Source of the DNA: Streptosporangiaceae bacterium
GTDB lineage: Bacteria > Actinomycetota > Actinomycetes > Streptosporangiales > Streptosporangiaceae
Assembly: GCA_025964695.1 (NCBI GenBank)
Contig: JAOPYK010000012.1
Coordinates: forward strand, 1-64,000
Length of the DNA stretch: 64,000 bases
Direction of reading: 5' to 3'
A model generated the notes under the pieces. That model did no database searches, was not told where the DNA came from, and saw nothing but the letters and a program-made list of their open reading frames with translations. Positions within the stretch are counted from its first letter, which is position 1; every line of letters begins with the position of its first letter. This document shows positions 17,288 through 26,509 of this stretch, in pieces. A program made the position numbers and the translations under genes.

Positions 17288-18301
17288 GTGCTCGACGACA
17301 GGAAACTGGCGGTGTTGCGTGCCATCGTCGAGGATTACGTGTCCACCAACGAACCGGTGGGCTCCAAGGCGCTGGTGGACCGGCACAATCTCGGGGTCTC
17401 CCCGGCCACGATCCGCAACGACATGGCCGTACTCGAGGAGCAGGGCTATATCGCCCAGCCGCACACCAGCGCGGGCCGGATCCCCACCGACAAGGGCTAC
17501 CGGCTCTTCGTCGACCGGCTGTCCACGATCAAGCCGCTCTCGACGGCGGAGCGCCGGGCGATCGAGACGTTCCTCAACGGCGCCTACGACCTCGACGACG
17601 TCGTCGGCCGGACCGTCCGCCTGCTGGCCCAGCTGACCCGCCAGGTCGCGGTGGTGCAATACCCCTCGTTGACCCGGTCGGCGGTCCGGCACGTCGAGTT
17701 GGTGCCGATGGGCGAGCGGCGGCTGCTGCTCGTCCTGATCACCAACACCGGGCGGGTCGAACAGCGGGTCATCGAGACCTACGCCGACGTCGCCGACGAC
17801 TCGATCGCTCATCTGCGGGCGCTGCTCAACACCTGCCTGGACGGATGCCGGCTGAACGAGGTCGCGGGCGCCGTCGCCGACGTGCCGGAGAAGGTGCCGG
17901 CCGACGACCGGGTGATCGCGGCGTCGGTGCTGTCGGTGCTGCTCGAGACGCTGGTCGAGAAGAGCGATGAGAAGATTGTCTTCGCGGGCGCGGCAAACCT
18001 GGCCCACGTCGACTTCTCACAGAGCCTCCGGGACGTCCTGGAGGCCTTGGAGGAACAGGTGGTGCTGATGCGGCTGCTCGGGGAGACCGGGGATTCGTCT
18101 ACCCTGACGGTGCGGATCGGCACGGAGAATCCGCATGAGGGCCTGCGGTCGACCTCGGTGGTCGCCGTCGGCTATGGCACTGGTGATCAGGCCCTGGCCC
18201 GGATGGGCGTTTTGGGGCCGACACGGATGGATTACCCCGGCACGATGGGAGCGGTACGGGCAGTGGCACGTTACGTCGGTCAGATCCTGGCGGGGTCGTA
18301 A
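17288..18301 (+). CDS. hrcA: Heat-inducible transcription repressor HrcA
   Basis: This is a 337-residue protein. GTG 17288 is preceded by AAGGAGGTG. The N-terminal winged helix ([20 protein letters not shown], then [19 protein letters not shown]) binds [25 protein letters not shown] is diagnostic, and the C-terminal GAF-like domain ends [19 protein letters not shown]. It is stabilised by GroEL in other bacteria. dnaJ begins at the very next base after its stop, so the two are translationally linked. Confidence 0.97.
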   Translation: MLDDRKLAVLRAIVEDYVSTNEPVGSKALVDRHNLGVSPATIRNDMAVLEEQGYIAQPHTSAGRIPTDKGYRLFVDRLSTIKPLSTAERRAIETFLNGAYDLDDVVGRTVRLLAQLTRQVAVVQYPSLTRSAVRHVELVPMGERRLLLVLITNTGRVEQRVIETYADVADDSIAHLRALLNTCLDGCRLNEVAGAVADVPEKVPADDRVIAASVLSVLLETLVEKSDEKIVFAGAANLAHVDFSQSLRDVLEALEEQVVLMRLLGETGDSSTLTVRIGTENPHEGLRSTSVVAVGYGTGDQALARMGVLGPTRMDYPGTMGAVRAVARYVGQILAGS

Positions 18302-19438
18302 GTGGCACGCGACTACTACGCCACCCTCGGGGTGCGCCGGGACGCGAGCGCGGACGAGATCAAGAAGGCCTACCGCAGGCTCGCACGGGAACTTCACCCG
18401 GACGTCAATCCCGATCCGGCGACCCAGGAGAAGTTCAAGGAGATCACCCAGGCCTACGAGGTGCTCTCGGATCCGAAGAAGCGCGAGATGTTCGACCTCG
18501 GCGCGGATCCCTTCGCGTCGGCCGGTGCGGGCGGTGGCGCCGGGTTCGGTGCCGGGTTCCCGTTCAGCGACATCATGGACGCCTTCTTCGGCGGCGCCGG
18601 TGCCCGCGGTCCGCGTGGCCGGGCCCGCCGGGGCCGCAACGCCACGCTGGTGGTGGAGCTCGACCTCGGGGAGACGGCGTTCGGCACGACGCGCGAGCTG
18701 TCCATCGACACCGCCGTCGTCTGCACCGCCTGCACGGGCTCGGGATGCGCGCCGGGCACCCACCCGGACACCTGTGACATGTGCCATGGCCGCGGTGAGG
18801 TACAGCAGGTCACCCGATCGTTCCTCGGTCAGGTGATGACCTCCCGGGCGTGCCCGCAGTGCGGCGGCTACGGCAGCGTGATCCGCACGCCCTGCCCGGA
18901 GTGCTCCGGTGACGGCCGGGTGCGCACCCGGCGCACGATCAAGGTGCGGATACCCGCGGGCGTCGAGCACGGCACCCACATCCAGCTGGCCGGCGAGGGT
19001 GAGGTGGGGCCGGGCGGCGGACCCGCCGGGGACCTGTTCCTCGAGATCGTCGAGCGGCCGCACCACATCTTCGAGCGGGAGGGCGACGATCTGCACTGCA
19101 CGGTGCAGATCCCGATGACCGCCGCCGCGCTCGGCACCCAGGTGACCATCGAGACCCTGGACGGCCCCGAGCCGGTCGACATCCGCCCCGGCACACAGTC
19201 CGGCCAGGTCATCCCGATGTACGGGCGCGGGGTCAACCACCTCAACGAGACCGGCCGCGGCGACCTCATGATCCACGTCAACGTGGAGACGCCGAGCCGA
19301 CTGGACGAGGAGCAGGAGGAGCTGCTGCGCACGCTGTCCAAGCTGCGCGGTGAGGAGCGTCCTCCCGGCAAGTTCGCCCCCGGCCAGCAGGGTTTCTTCT
19401 CCCGCCTGCGCGATGCCTTCAACCAGGGGAGCCGTTGA
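18302..19438 (+). CDS. dnaJ: Chaperone DnaJ (DnaJ2 type)
   Basis: This 378-residue type-I Hsp40 stimulates the ATPase of DnaK. The J-domain covers residues 1-66 with HPD at 32-34. A Gly/Phe-rich region follows ([17 protein letters not shown]). Four zinc-binding CxxCxGxG repeats are [24 protein letters not shown] and CPECSGDG. The C-terminal substrate-binding domains contain [21 protein letters not shown] start abutting hrcA. The hrcA linkage marks it as the second actinobacterial DnaJ, separate from the dnaK-grpE-dnaJ operon. Confidence 0.97.
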   Translation: MARDYYATLGVRRDASADEIKKAYRRLARELHPDVNPDPATQEKFKEITQAYEVLSDPKKREMFDLGADPFASAGAGGGAGFGAGFPFSDIMDAFFGGAGARGPRGRARRGRNATLVVELDLGETAFGTTRELSIDTAVVCTACTGSGCAPGTHPDTCDMCHGRGEVQQVTRSFLGQVMTSRACPQCGGYGSVIRTPCPECSGDGRVRTRRTIKVRIPAGVEHGTHIQLAGEGEVGPGGGPAGDLFLEIVERPHHIFEREGDDLHCTVQIPMTAAALGTQVTIETLDGPEPVDIRPGTQSGQVIPMYGRGVNHLNETGRGDLMIHVNVETPSRLDEEQEELLRTLSKLRGEERPPGKFAPGQQGFFSRLRDAFNQGSR

Positions 19439-19449
19439 AGAGAGGTGCG

Positions 19450-19472
19450 TGAGGCCTTCTACGAGGGCCTCA
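19450..19472 (+). terminator. Weak hairpin after dnaJ
   Basis: TGAGGCC (19450-19456) pairs with GGCCTCA (19466-19472) around 9 nt, a few bases after the dnaJ stop. It may partly separate dnaJ from rsmE. Confidence 0.4.
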
Positions 19473-19531
19473 GCGGCCTGTCCCGGCCCTCGTGATCAGC
19501 GGCGACCTTCGCTGCTTGGGAGAGTGCGACC

Positions 19532-20266
19532 GTGAGCCCGCCCGTCTTTCTCGCCGAGCCCGGCCGCCTCGCCTCGGATCGGGTCGTCCTCGACGGCCCC
19601 GAGGGGCGGCACGCGGCGACCGTACGGCGGCTGCGCGCGGGGGAGCGGGTCGACCTGACGGACGGGGCCGGGCTGCTGGCCGAATGCGTCGTGGCCGTGG
19701 TGGCCGGACGTGACGTGCTGGAGCTCGACGTCCTCACCCGGCGGCGGTCCCCGGCGCCGGATCCGCGCATCGTCGTGGTGCAGGCCCTGCCCAAGGGAGA
19801 TCGGGGCGAGCTGGCAGTCGAGCTCATGACCGAGGTCGGCGTCGACGAGATCGTGCCCTGGCAGGCGGCCCGCTGCGTCACCCAGTGGCGTGCCGACCGC
19901 CGCGACAAGGCCCTGGGCCGATGGCGCGGCACCGCACGGGAGGCGGCCAAGCAGGCGCGGCGGTCCTGGCTCCCCGAGATCACCGAGCCCGCCACCACCT
20001 TCGAGGTGGCCGTGCGCATCGCGGCCGCCACGTCCGCCGTGATCCTGCACGAGGGGGCCCGGGAGCCGCTCAGCGGGCTGGTGCCGCCCGGCAAGGGCGA
20101 CATCGTGGTCGTCGTGGGGCCGGAGGGCGGAGTCACGGAGGAGGAGCTGGAGCGGTTCGCGGCGGCGGGTGCCACCCCGGCCCTGCTCGGGCCCACCGTC
20201 CTGCGCACCTCCACCGCCGGACTGGCGGCCGCCGCGGTGCTCCTGGCCGCCACCGGCCGCTGGTAA
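19532..20266 (+). CDS. rsmE: 16S rRNA (uracil-1498-N3)-methyltransferase RsmE
   Basis: This 244-residue SPOUT-fold methyltransferase modifies U1498 in the small subunit rRNA. The N-terminal PUA-like part reads VVLDGPEGRHAATVRRLRAG. The knot region carries VVQALPKGDRGELAVELMTE, VGVDEIVPWQAARCV, KQARRSWLPEI, and the SAM site DIVVVVGPEGGVTEEELERF with GPTVLRTSTAGLAAAAVLLA. It follows hrcA-dnaJ by 93 nt as in other actinobacteria. A GTG start gives the family length. Confidence 0.95.
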   Translation: MSPPVFLAEPGRLASDRVVLDGPEGRHAATVRRLRAGERVDLTDGAGLLAECVVAVVAGRDVLELDVLTRRRSPAPDPRIVVVQALPKGDRGELAVELMTEVGVDEIVPWQAARCVTQWRADRRDKALGRWRGTAREAAKQARRSWLPEITEPATTFEVAVRIAAATSAVILHEGAREPLSGLVPPGKGDIVVVVGPEGGVTEEELERFAAAGATPALLGPTVLRTSTAGLAAAAVLLAATGRW

Positions 20267-20350
20267 GAACGCGCCCGCCACAGTCAAGCCGCCGGTCAAG
20301 CAGCGGTCAATCGGACACGTTCATCGCCCGAGTTGAAGTCCGTCACTCGT

Positions 20351-20686
20351 TCAGGAGACGAGCGTGCCGCGGAGGGTGCCGTCCGGGGCGGCGACGAAGA
20401 CCGGGGCCCGCGCGCCCAGGTCCCGTACCGCCGCCACATCGCCCGGGGCGGGGTCACCGGCGGTCACCACGGCCGCGGCCTCCAGGCTCTCCGCCCCACT
20501 GGACACGGCGATGGCCACCGCGACCTGCAACGCCGACAGCCGGAGTGACGGCAGGTCGACGGTGGTGGCGGAGTAGGTACGGCCGGTCTCGTCGCGCACC
20601 GCCGCACCCTCGGCGGCGGAGGTGCGGGCCCGGGCCGACCGGGCCAAGGTGATGATCTTCGTGTCCTCGGGATCCATCTCGCTCAC
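20351..20686 (-). CDS. Cytidine-deaminase-fold protein lacking the zinc site
   Basis: This 111-residue protein aligns with cytidine deaminase over RDETGRTYSATTVDLPSLRL, then SALQVAVAIAVSSGAESLEA and AAVVTAGD. Where active enzymes have the Cys/His-Ala-Glu motif it has Ser-Ala-Leu, and the PCGxC motif is absent, so it cannot bind catalytic zinc. Such proteins sit between the CBS-domain gene and era in many actinobacteria. The role is unknown. It is downstream of the lipoprotein gene by 10 nt on the same strand. Confidence 0.75.
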   Translation of the reverse strand: MSEMDPEDTKIITLARSARARTSAAEGAAVRDETGRTYSATTVDLPSLRLSALQVAVAIAVSSGAESLEAAAVVTAGDPAPGDVAAVRDLGARAPVFVAAPDGTLRGTLVS

Positions 20687-20696
20687 GGCACCCAGC

Positions 20697-21404
20697 CTAG
20701 GACCCCCTCGTGGCCGGGCCGCCGAGGGGCACCGGGCTCTGGACGGAGGTGGCCGTCACCAGCTTCCGCAGTGCCACGGCGGCGATCAGCCGCGTGGAGT
20801 CGCCCTTGGTGCGGTGCCTGCGATCGATGAGGGCGGGTTGTTCCACCACGAGCAACCGGGCGCCCTGCTGCGCCATCACCATGTCGAAGTGGATGGAGTA
20901 ACGAGGGCTGAGCCGTCTGGTGTAGCGCAGGCCGTACGCGTTGTCCTCGAAACCGGGTACGGCCAGCGGGGTCCGGTGCAGCCGGACCTTGCCGTCCCCG
21001 CGCCCGATCCTCATCTGCGGGCAGCCGGCGGCGGCCTGCCTGGCCTCCTCGATGTGGCGTTGAGCCCCGCCCGGCCCCAGCGCCAGCAGATGTTCGGCCA
21101 GCGTCGACCCCGGGCTGGTGCGGTAGAACACCGCGTGGGCCTGTGGAGGAATGGGCACGTCGCGAAGACCGCGCAGGTCGGCCAGGCGGAGCAGCCGGCG
21201 GCAGTCCCGGTCCGCCGGCCTCAGCCGGCCGAAGACCCGCTGGTCCTGGGCCGGCAGGAAGTCCGGCGGCATGTCCTGTACGGACAGGACGGCAGCGGTC
21301 AGGCGTGCCGCCGGTGATTCCTCCGGTGGCCGGTCGCCCCCGCAGCCCGCCATGGTGATGGTGCACGCGCCGACCAGCGCGGCTCCGCGAACGATGCGCC
21401 TCAA
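20697..21404 (-). CDS. Putative lipoprotein of unknown function
   Basis: I place the start at TTG 21404, with GGGGGGAG upstream, giving 235 residues that open with a lipoprotein signal: RRIVRGAALVGACTITMAGC, lipidation Cys at 21. Earlier in-frame starts lack a signal peptide. The mature part begins with an ESPAARLTAAVLSVQDMPPD stretch and has about five Cys. VQDMPPDFLPA resembles the entry of PknH-sensor-like secreted actinobacterial domains, but I cannot assign a family. It lies between cnnM and the deaminase-like gene. Confidence 0.7.
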   Translation of the reverse strand: MRRIVRGAALVGACTITMAGCGGDRPPEESPAARLTAAVLSVQDMPPDFLPAQDQRVFGRLRPADRDCRRLLRLADLRGLRDVPIPPQAHAVFYRTSPGSTLAEHLLALGPGGAQRHIEEARQAAAGCPQMRIGRGDGKVRLHRTPLAVPGFEDNAYGLRYTRRLSPRYSIHFDMVMAQQGARLLVVEQPALIDRRHRTKGDSTRLIAAVALRKLVTATSVQSPVPLGGPATRGS

Positions 21405-21544
21405 CGAGATCTCCCCCCGAGTGATCTCCAGCGCTGGTGATCCTGCCCGGGAGTGAGCCCGCGAACCATATGTCAAAGGTCTGTTACAGCGTGTCGCCAT
21501 TCCCTGTCGTGATCATGCGCGAAGATCAGTGGTTCGTGGCGCGC

Positions 21545-22855
21545 TCATGATGTTGGTTCGAGGTCTTCGGGGAAGTCGCCCTGGTCGGCCGGGACGACCC
21601 GGTCCACCACCACCGTGCCGATCTGGTTGCGCCGCCCGGCGATGCTCTCGGCGGTGAGGGTCAGCCCGGCCACGGTGGCCGTCGATCCGGCGATGGGGAC
21701 CCGGCCCAGCGCGTGCGCGAGCAGGCCGCCCACCGTCTCCACGTCCTCGACCTCGATCTCCACCTCGAACAGCTCGGCCAGTTCCTCCACGGCCAGGCGG
21801 GCCGTCACCCGTACGGCCCCGCCGGGCAGATGCTCGGCCCGCGGCGCCTCGATGTCGTATTCGTCCGCGATCTCGCCCACGATCTCCTCGAGGATGTCCT
21901 CGATCGTGACCAGGCCGGCGGTGCCGCCGTACTCGTCGATGACCACGGCCAGATGGATCTGGCGGGCCTGCATCTCGCGGAGCAGCTCGTTGACGGGCTT
22001 GCTGTCGGGAACGTACGTCGCGGGCCGCATCACCGACTCCACGGTCTCCACCGACTCGCCGTCGTGGTATTCGTGGCTGCGCCGGACGATGTCCTTGAGA
22101 TAGGCGATGCCGATGACGTCGTCCTCGTTCTCACCGACCACCGGGATGCGGGAGAAACCACTGCGCAGTGACAGGGCCAGGGCCTGGCGGAGCGTCTTGT
22201 CCCGCTCGATGAACACGATGTCGGTGCGCGGGACCATGACCTCGCGGACCAGGGTGTCGCCCAGCTCGAAGACCGAGTGGATCATCTCGCGTTCGTCCGG
22301 CTCGATCAGCCGGCGCTGCTCGGCCAGGTCCACGAGGTCGCGTAGTTCCGCCTCCGAGGCGAACGGCCCCTCCCGGAAGCCCTTGCCCGGCGTGAGGGCG
22401 TTGCCCAGCAGAATCAGCAGTTGCGGCAGCGGGCCCAGCACCCGCGCCAGCGGATGGATCACCGCCGCCCCGGCGAGGGCCACCCGGTCGGCGTGCTGGC
22501 GGCCCAGCGTACGGGGTGCCACGCCCACGGCCACGTAGCTCACCACGATCATGACCACGGCGGCGGTGACGTACGCCCGCCAGGTCTGGCCGAGCCAGCC
22601 GATGCAGAGGTCGGCGACGATGACGGTGGCCGCGAGCTCGCAGCTCATCCGCAGCAGGAGCAGCAGGTTGAGATAGCGCGCCGGGTCGGCGACGACCGCG
22701 GCGAGCCGGCGCGATCCGCGCCGGTCCTCCCGCGCCAGATCGGCGACGCGTACCCGGGAGACCCGGGTCAGCGCGGTCTCGACACTGGCGATCAGGCCGG
22801 CGATGGCCACCAGGCAGGCGGAGAGGGCCAGCAGCCAGGTCTCGGATGTGGTCAT
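21545..22855 (-). CDS. CNNM/CorC-type (hemolysin-family) CBS-domain membrane protein
   Basis: This is a 436-residue protein. The N-terminal DUF21/CNNM membrane domain has four hydrophobic segments (LLALSACLVAIAGLIASVET, then AYVTAAVVMIVVSYVAVGV). A paired CBS domain follows (REVMVPRTDIVFIERDKTLR, SGFSRIPVVGENEDDVIGIA and RQIHLAVVIDEYGGTAGLVT), with a C-terminal CorC_HlyC domain (DVETVGGLLAHALGRVPIAG). The family moves Mg2+/Co2+ or senses nucleotides. The old hemolysin label is not supported. It is 10 nt downstream of ybeY. Confidence 0.92.
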   Translation of the reverse strand: MTTSETWLLALSACLVAIAGLIASVETALTRVSRVRVADLAREDRRGSRRLAAVVADPARYLNLLLLLRMSCELAATVIVADLCIGWLGQTWRAYVTAAVVMIVVSYVAVGVAPRTLGRQHADRVALAGAAVIHPLARVLGPLPQLLILLGNALTPGKGFREGPFASEAELRDLVDLAEQRRLIEPDEREMIHSVFELGDTLVREVMVPRTDIVFIERDKTLRQALALSLRSGFSRIPVVGENEDDVIGIAYLKDIVRRSHEYHDGESVETVESVMRPATYVPDSKPVNELLREMQARQIHLAVVIDEYGGTAGLVTIEDILEEIVGEIADEYDIEAPRAEHLPGGAVRVTARLAVEELAELFEVEIEVEDVETVGGLLAHALGRVPIAGSTATVAGLTLTAESIAGRRNQIGTVVVDRVVPADQGDFPEDLEPTS

Positions 22856-22865
22856 GGAGGGATGA

Positions 22866-23345
22866 TCACCCGGCCGGGTGTTTCTCCTGCCAGGCGGTCA
22901 GGAGTTCGGCCTGCAGCCCGAACATCTCCTTGTGCTCCTCGGGCTCGGCATGGTCGTAGCCGAGCAGATGCAGGATCCCGTGCGTGCACAGCATCCGCAG
23001 CTCGGCGGCGGTGTCGTGGCCGGCCTGCTCGGCCTGCTTCGCGGCGACCGCCGGGCAGAGCACCACATCGCCGAGCAGCCCCGGGTCGGGGGCGTCGTCA
23101 TCGTCGGTGCCCCCGGACAGATGGCCGGGACGCAGTTCGTCCATCGGGAACGCCAGCACGTCGGTCGGCCCGGCCTCGCCCATCCACTTCTCGTTCAGCT
23201 CGCTCATCGCCGCCTCGTCCACGAGGAGCAGCGACAGCTCGGCCAGCGGATGGATCTGCATGCCGTCCAGCACATGACGGGCCAGCTCGACGAGGCCCTC
23301 CTCGTCGATGCTTACGCCCGACTCGTTCAGCACCTCAATGCTCAT
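22866..23345 (-). CDS. ybeY: Endoribonuclease YbeY, 16S rRNA 3'-end maturation
   Basis: This 159-residue zinc metalloprotein has H122-GIL-H126-LLGYD-H132, the three-His site (Hx3Hx5H). Conserved [20 protein letters not shown] and GDVVLCP precede it. An acidic insert ([12 protein letters not shown]) separates those two parts and is typical of actinobacteria. It starts 7 nt after phoH. phoH-ybeY-cnnM is a conserved run. Confidence 0.96.
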   Translation of the reverse strand: MSIEVLNESGVSIDEEGLVELARHVLDGMQIHPLAELSLLLVDEAAMSELNEKWMGEAGPTDVLAFPMDELRPGHLSGGTDDDDAPDPGLLGDVVLCPAVAAKQAEQAGHDTAAELRMLCTHGILHLLGYDHAEPEEHKEMFGLQAELLTAWQEKHPAG

Positions 23346-23352
23346 GGTCGTT

Positions 23353-24408
23353 CTAACGCCCCCGCTTGTGCGACCCGCGGGCCGCCGGTCCGGGCTTGAT
23401 GCCCTGCGCCGACCGGGCCTCGTCGTACCGGCCGTAGGCGTCCACGATGTCGCCGACGAGCTTGTGCCGTACGACGTCGCGGCTGTTCAGCCGGCAGAAG
23501 TGGATGTCATTGATGCCCTCGAGGATCTCCTGGACCACCTGCAGGCCGCTCTGCTGACCGCTGGGCAGGTCCACCTGGGTGACGTCACCGGTGACCACGA
23601 CCTTGGAGCCGAAGCCCAGCCGGGTCAGGAACATCTTCATCTGCTCGGGGGAGGTGTTCTGGGCCTCGTCGAGAATGATGAAGGCGTCGTTGAGGGTACG
23701 GCCGCGCATGTACGCCAGCGGAGCCACCTCGATCGTCCCGGCGGCCATCAGCCGCGGGATCGAGTCCGGATCGATCATGTCGTGGAGCGCGTCGTACAGG
23801 GGCCGCAGATACGGGTCGATCTTCTCGTAGAGGGTGCCGGGCAGGAAGCCCAGCCGCTCGCCCGCCTCGACCGCGGGGCGGGTAAGTATGATCCGGTTGA
23901 CCTGCTTGTCCTGCAGGGCGCGGATGGCCTTGGCCATGGCGAGATAGGTCTTGCCGGTGCCCGCCGGCCCGATGCCGAACACGATCGTGTGCTTGTCGAT
24001 GGCGTCGACGTAACGCTTCTGGTTCAGCGTCTTGGGCCGGATCGTCCGGCCGCGCGCCGACAGCACGTCGAGGTTCAGCACCTCGGCGGGGCTCTCGGTC
24101 CCCTCCGCACGGAGCATCGCGATGCTGCGCTCGACCGCGTCGGGGGTGAGGTCGGCACCGTTCTCCACCAGATCGCCGAGCGCCGCGAACAGCTTCGCGA
24201 CGAGCTCGGTCTCCGGTTCGGCGCCGGTGACGGTGATCTCGTTGCCCCGGACGTGGATGTCGCTGTGGAAGGCGCTCTCGATGACCTCGAGAAGCTCGTC
24301 GCGGGATCCGAGCAGGCCGACCATGGAATGGTCATCCGGCATCACGATCTTGATCTGTGGCCGCGCGGTGGCGTTTCGTTTCCGCGCGGGACGCGTTGAT
24401 TCAACCAT
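23353..24408 (-). CDS. phoH: PhoH-family ATPase (PhoH-like)
   Basis: This 351-residue cytoplasmic P-loop protein is related to the helicase core. Walker A is [20 protein letters not shown] at about 145-164 and Walker B is [40 protein letters not shown] is the PhoH signature. The N-terminal KH-like region is present. Linkage to ybeY suggests an RNA-processing role. ATG 24408. The HIT gene ends 118 nt upstream on the same strand. Confidence 0.95.
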   Translation of the reverse strand: MVESTRPARKRNATARPQIKIVMPDDHSMVGLLGSRDELLEVIESAFHSDIHVRGNEITVTGAEPETELVAKLFAALGDLVENGADLTPDAVERSIAMLRAEGTESPAEVLNLDVLSARGRTIRPKTLNQKRYVDAIDKHTIVFGIGPAGTGKTYLAMAKAIRALQDKQVNRIILTRPAVEAGERLGFLPGTLYEKIDPYLRPLYDALHDMIDPDSIPRLMAAGTIEVAPLAYMRGRTLNDAFIILDEAQNTSPEQMKMFLTRLGFGSKVVVTGDVTQVDLPSGQQSGLQVVQEILEGINDIHFCRLNSRDVVRHKLVGDIVDAYGRYDEARSAQGIKPGPAARGSHKRGR

Positions 24409-24526
24409 CTGCCGGCCTTACGGCCTCTTCGCCCCAGACTTCTCAGAGATCTATTGGTTTCGATCCAGTGTGCTCTTGTTCATGCTACTGGGGTCACGGG
24501 TATTCCCGCCTGCGGATTCCCGGCCG

Positions 24527-24889
24527 TCAGCCGGGCGGCCAGCCAAGGCCACGGCCGCCCAGAAGGTGGGCGTGCACGTGGAAGACGGTCTGCCCGGCCT
24601 GCGGGCCGGTGTTGAACACCACCCGGTAGCCGGTCTCCGCGATACCGTCGGCGACCGCGACCTCGTGCGCCTCCCGCAGCACCTCGGCGAGGAGCTCCGG
24701 GTCCGCCATGGCCAGCTCGTTGACACTCGGATGGTGGTCCTTCGGGATCACCAGCACGTGCGTGGGAGCCTGCGGATTGATGTCGCGGAAGGCCAGTGTC
24801 CGCGCGGAATCGCGCACGATATCGGCCGGTACCTCCCCGGACACTACTTTACAGAACAGGCAGTCCGCCTGCGCCAAGCCACGTGTCAT
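24527..24889 (-). CDS. HIT-family nucleotide-binding protein
   Basis: This is a 120-residue histidine-triad protein. It starts with CLFCKVVSGEVPADIV (the CxxC seen in many bacterial HINTs) and has RDINPQAPTHVLVIPKDHH, with the triad H104-V-H106-A-H108 in QTVFHVHAHLLGGRGLGW. The family hydrolyses AMP-linked phosphoramidates. It is first in the minus-strand run that continues with phoH and ybeY. Confidence 0.94.
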   Translation of the reverse strand: MTRGLAQADCLFCKVVSGEVPADIVRDSARTLAFRDINPQAPTHVLVIPKDHHPSVNELAMADPELLAEVLREAHEVAVADGIAETGYRVVFNTGPQAGQTVFHVHAHLLGGRGLGWPPG

Positions 24890-25159
24890 GCCGGCCCCTC
24901 CACCACGCTCAGGTGCTCTCCGATGAGACAGCGCATGTTACCGAGACGGGCCCGCGCCGATCATTTTTGGCCGGGGAAGGCGCAGCCTCCGGCGCGATGG
25001 GCCCCCCTCTGGTTAAGGTTGCAGGGCAGCGAACCCCCCGGCTCGTGGGCACCCGGCGTGTCCAGCCCCGAAGCCGACGGCCGGTCGGGTTCGTCCATCT
25101 ATGCCGTACCTCCGCCATCGGCGAACAGGTGACGGAAGGACGGTAGGGGCGGCCGATAG

Positions 25160-25768
25160 GTGACCGAGGCGAGACAGGGAATGCCCTTTCGTAAACCGGA
25201 TGACGAGGGCGCGCGTCCCACTGACGTGACCGAAACCCTCGTGGCCAGGGGCACGGCGGGGGCGGTGGCCATCGCCTGGGACGCCGATCAAGCGGTGACC
25301 GCGCTGTACAGCGCGAACTACCGCTCTCTCGTGCGTCTGGCCGCGCTGCTCGTACGAGACGTCGCGACCGCTGAGGAGGTGGTCCAGGACGCGTTCATCG
25401 CCATGCACGGTGGCTGGCGGAGACTGCGCGATCCGGAGAAGGCGCTGTCCTATCTGCGGCAGTCGGTCGTCAACCGGGCACGATCCGTGCTGCGGCACCG
25501 CGCGGTGGTGGAGAAGTACGCGCCCAAGGGCCTGCCCGACGCTCAGAGCGCTGAGCACGGGGCGATCGTGGAGCTCGAGCGCACCGCGGTGATCAAGGCG
25601 CTCGCCACCCTGCCCACCCGCCAACGGGAAGCGCTGGTCTTGCGTTACTACGCCGATTTCTCCGAGGCCGAGATAGCCAACGCGATGGGCATCAGCCGCG
25701 GGGCCGTCAAGAGTCATACGGCGCGCGGAATGGCCGCGCTCCGTAACGTTCTGGAGCAGCTGTCATGA
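25160..25768 (+). CDS. ECF sigma factor, actinobacterial SigE-family type
   Basis: This is a 202-residue protein. Sigma-70 region 2 is LYSANYRSLVRLAALLVRD, followed by AEEVVQDAFIAMHGGWRRL. Region 4 is LPTRQREALVLRYYADFSEA, then IANAMGISRGAVKSHTARGM. The first 30 residues are an unstructured, charged extension. Starting at ATG 25181 would shorten it by 7. Its stop overlaps the start of the next gene by 4 nt, so the pair is translationally coupled in the way of a sigma factor and its membrane-bound regulator. Confidence 0.92.
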   Translation: MTEARQGMPFRKPDDEGARPTDVTETLVARGTAGAVAIAWDADQAVTALYSANYRSLVRLAALLVRDVATAEEVVQDAFIAMHGGWRRLRDPEKALSYLRQSVVNRARSVLRHRAVVEKYAPKGLPDAQSAEHGAIVELERTAVIKALATLPTRQREALVLRYYADFSEAEIANAMGISRGAVKSHTARGMAALRNVLEQLS

Positions 25769-26424
25769 CCGATCCCTTCGACGAGTATGGCGAGATCCTC
25801 CGCCGTGCCCTGCACGCGGAGGCGGACTCGGTCATGCCCGCCCCGGACGGGCTTGAGCGCATCCGGGAGCGGATCGGCGACCGGCACCGGGCGCCCATGG
25901 CCGGCCCGAGCCGGCCATGGCGGCTGCGCCGGGGCTGGTTCTCCGAGTCGTGGGCACGTCCGCTGCTGGCCGCCGGCGCCGCGGCGTTCGTCGCGCTGCT
26001 GGCGGTGTCCGCGCCGCCCGCGATCCACGGCATCACCTCGGCCGGGGACCGGGGCCCGGCCGCGCACGACACCCCACGACATGGCGGCGAGCCAGGCGGC
26101 GGCACGTCCAACGGCCGGCAGTATCCGCCGTATCCGGGCGTTCAGACGATCCCGCGCCCCACCATCGCGGTGACGCCGACGCCGACCCCGGCGTCCGGGA
26201 CGCCGAGTTGCCCGGTCACATCGCCCGCGGTCAAGGCCCGCACGTCGGCCCGCGTCACGCCGCCGGTCAGCCTCGGCAAGCACGTCACCGCATCGCCGAC
26301 GTGCCCGAAACCCCCCGTCACCCCGACGCCCACCCCGGCACCGTCCACGCCGCAGGTGTCCCAGCCGGCGACCCCCTCCGTACCGCCGCAGACCGACCCC
26401 CCGCCGCAGCAGCCGGCACCGTAA
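25765..26424 (+). CDS. Single-pass, proline-rich membrane protein; candidate anti-sigma partner
   Basis: This is a 219-residue protein. The cytoplasmic N-terminus (EYGEILRRALHAEADSVMPA) has the helical look of the small regulatory segments coupled to SigE-type factors. One membrane helix follows (LLAAGAAAFVALLAVSAPPA, about 72-91). About 120 outside residues are rich in Pro and Thr (VTPTPTPASGTP and TPTPTPAPSTPQVSQPATP) with two Cys. No zinc-binding HxxxCxxC motif is present. Anti-sigma function is inferred from the 4-nt overlap and topology. Confidence 0.7.
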   Translation: MTDPFDEYGEILRRALHAEADSVMPAPDGLERIRERIGDRHRAPMAGPSRPWRLRRGWFSESWARPLLAAGAAAFVALLAVSAPPAIHGITSAGDRGPAAHDTPRHGGEPGGGTSNGRQYPPYPGVQTIPRPTIAVTPTPTPASGTPSCPVTSPAVKARTSARVTPPVSLGKHVTASPTCPKPPVTPTPTPAPSTPQVSQPATPSVPPQTDPPPQQPAP

Positions 26425-26509
26425 AGTCCCCTCCGACGCCGCCCGGGCTCGGGAGCCGCGCGGGCGCCGTTGGCCGACGCGCTCCGCCCGGTAGGCGAGA
26501 ATCGACATC

